From the NCBI GenBank assembly GCA_002686195.1, contig NZAS01000218.1, forward strand, positions 1 through 7,025: a stretch of 7,025 bases of DNA, given 5' to 3'. The stretch's first letter is position 1. Each line of letters begins with the position of its first letter. Under the pieces are notes generated by a model that saw only the letters and a list, made by a program, of their open reading frames with translations, did no database searches and was not told where the DNA came from. Of this stretch, positions 6,119 through 7,025 are shown in pieces. Both the position numbers and the translations under genes were made by a program. This DNA is from Candidatus Pacearchaeota archaeon. GTDB taxonomy: Archaea; Nanoarchaeota; Nanoarchaeia; Pacearchaeales; GW2011-AR1.

Positions 6119-7025
6119 AGAACAATTAGTTGATTTTATTAAGAGTTACAATAGTGAAGATAGTATAATAATTCCTATATTTTGTGATAACAATAAACAT
6201 CCAGTTGAAACAGAAGCATCTTTATTGTATATTCAGTTAATGAGTGGAAAAGAATTTATTTTACCATTTAATCATAGTGAAACTTTGGATATAGATATAC
6301 CAGTATTAAAGTCAAAATTCAGAAAGTACACATACGATAGAAAAAAATTAAATCATTTCATGAAATTAGATAATGTGATAGATGTAAATTTTTTACATTA
6401 TATGGCTATTAATGAACCATTACATATAGAAGAAATAGATACGAATGCTCATCATTTTTTTAATATGATGTATTATAGGAAGAAAAATATTAATACTATA
6501 ATACCTGTATTGAAACATTTAGAGTATTGTAGGGAGTTAGTGGTAATACTTAAAGATACAATTGAAAAATATGGTCAACACGTCAATGTGTCATATAATA
6601 ATGATGTATTAGATAACTTAACTTATATTGAATGTAATGGACTCCAAACCACAAATAATATAGTTTATAGTGAATATAATCCTTATACTTCTACAGGTCG
6701 ACCATCTAATAGATTTGGTGGAATTAATTTCGCAGCATTAAATAAAACAGATGGTAGTCGTAAACAATTCATCAGTAGATTTGAAAATGGTATGTTGGTT
6801 GAGTTTGATTTTGATGGATATCATTTACGATTGATTGCTGATAGGGTTGGTTATGAATTTCCAGAAGGTTCAGTACATGAACATATGGCTAAGTTATATG
6901 GAGTTGATTATCAAGAAGCAAAAAGTCTTTCATTTAAATATTTATATGGTTATATTCCAGATGAGATAAAAGAAAATAATAAATATTTTAATAAAGTTAG
7001 TGATTATATTAATACTCTATGGGAT
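6102..7025 (+). CDS. Divergent family A DNA polymerase, 3' partial
   Basis: The frame runs from GTG 6102 to the window edge, 308 residues, with no stop. The polymerase motifs appear in the right order: TSTGR (196-200, cf. TATGR in Pol I), motif A VEFDFDGYHLR (233-243), SVHEHMAKLYG (257-267, cf. DIHRATAAEVFG), and motif B AKSLSFKYLYG (273-283, cf. AKAINFGLIYG). Aligned without gaps to E. coli Pol I, D236 matches catalytic D705, K274 matches K758, F278 matches F762 and Y282 matches Y766. However, E710 is replaced by H241 and R754 by Y270. Residues about 21-105 look like a shortened 3'-5' exonuclease domain with D29 (cf. D355) and YDR at 78-80 (cf. D424) but N31 in place of E357. Motif C with its catalytic Asp would lie past the window. 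It overlaps the heptosyltransferase gene by 17 bases. It may replicate the phage genome or serve a repair or gap-filling role. Confidence 0.8.
   Translation, partial: MIVENKEQLVDFIKSYNSEDSIIIPIFCDNNKHPVETEASLLYIQLMSGKEFILPFNHSETLDIDIPVLKSKFRKYTYDRKKLNHFMKLDNVIDVNFLHYMAINEPLHIEEIDTNAHHFFNMMYYRKKNINTIIPVLKHLEYCRELVVILKDTIEKYGQHVNVSYNNDVLDNLTYIECNGLQTTNNIVYSEYNPYTSTGRPSNRFGGINFAALNKTDGSRKQFISRFENGMLVEFDFDGYHLRLIADRVGYEFPEGSVHEHMAKLYGVDYQEAKSLSFKYLYGYIPDEIKENNKYFNKVSDYINTLWD

Overview
The window looks like part of the genome of an AT-rich tailed phage with a contractile tail (myovirus). All six genes lie on the + strand and are packed tightly, with gaps of 3 to 29 bases and one 17-base overlap. 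Most stretches are roughly 25-30% G+C by hand count. The low G+C, the baseplate-type proteins and the family types recall marine myoviruses, but the host cannot be named from this sequence. No tRNA, CRISPR array, insertion sequence, attachment site or convincing terminator was seen, and no non-coding stretch exceeds 30 bases.

Positions 1-5114 hold virion-structure genes. They are a 5'-truncated gene for a beta-rich tail-tube/baseplate junction-type protein, a 99-residue LysM-like baseplate protein, a 1067-residue hub-like protein with a gp27-type domain near its C-terminus, and a 204-residue phage protein of unknown function. These four would be expected to act together at the tube-proximal end of the tail.

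Positions 5144-7025 change character. First comes a 324-residue glycosyltransferase of the bacterial autotransporter heptosyltransferase (BAHT/TibC) type with its four-cysteine iron finger. Overlapping its end is the 5' part of a divergent family A DNA polymerase that starts at GTG 6102 and runs off the window. Both have a recognisable AAGG ribosome binding site, unlike the three complete structural genes before them.

The points most worth a second look are: (1) the polymerase, whose TGR motif, motif A and motif B are clear but where the residues aligned to E. coli Pol I E710 and R754 are His and Tyr, behind what looks like a decayed 3'-5' exonuclease domain; (2) the protein heptosyltransferase next to tail genes, with an extra cysteine cluster; (3) a dnaX-like A AAA AAG heptamer followed after 7 bases by a perfect inverted repeat inside the hub gene, which could make a truncated product by -1 frameshifting; (4) GC-rich islands that coincide with the disordered tails and linkers of the structural proteins.
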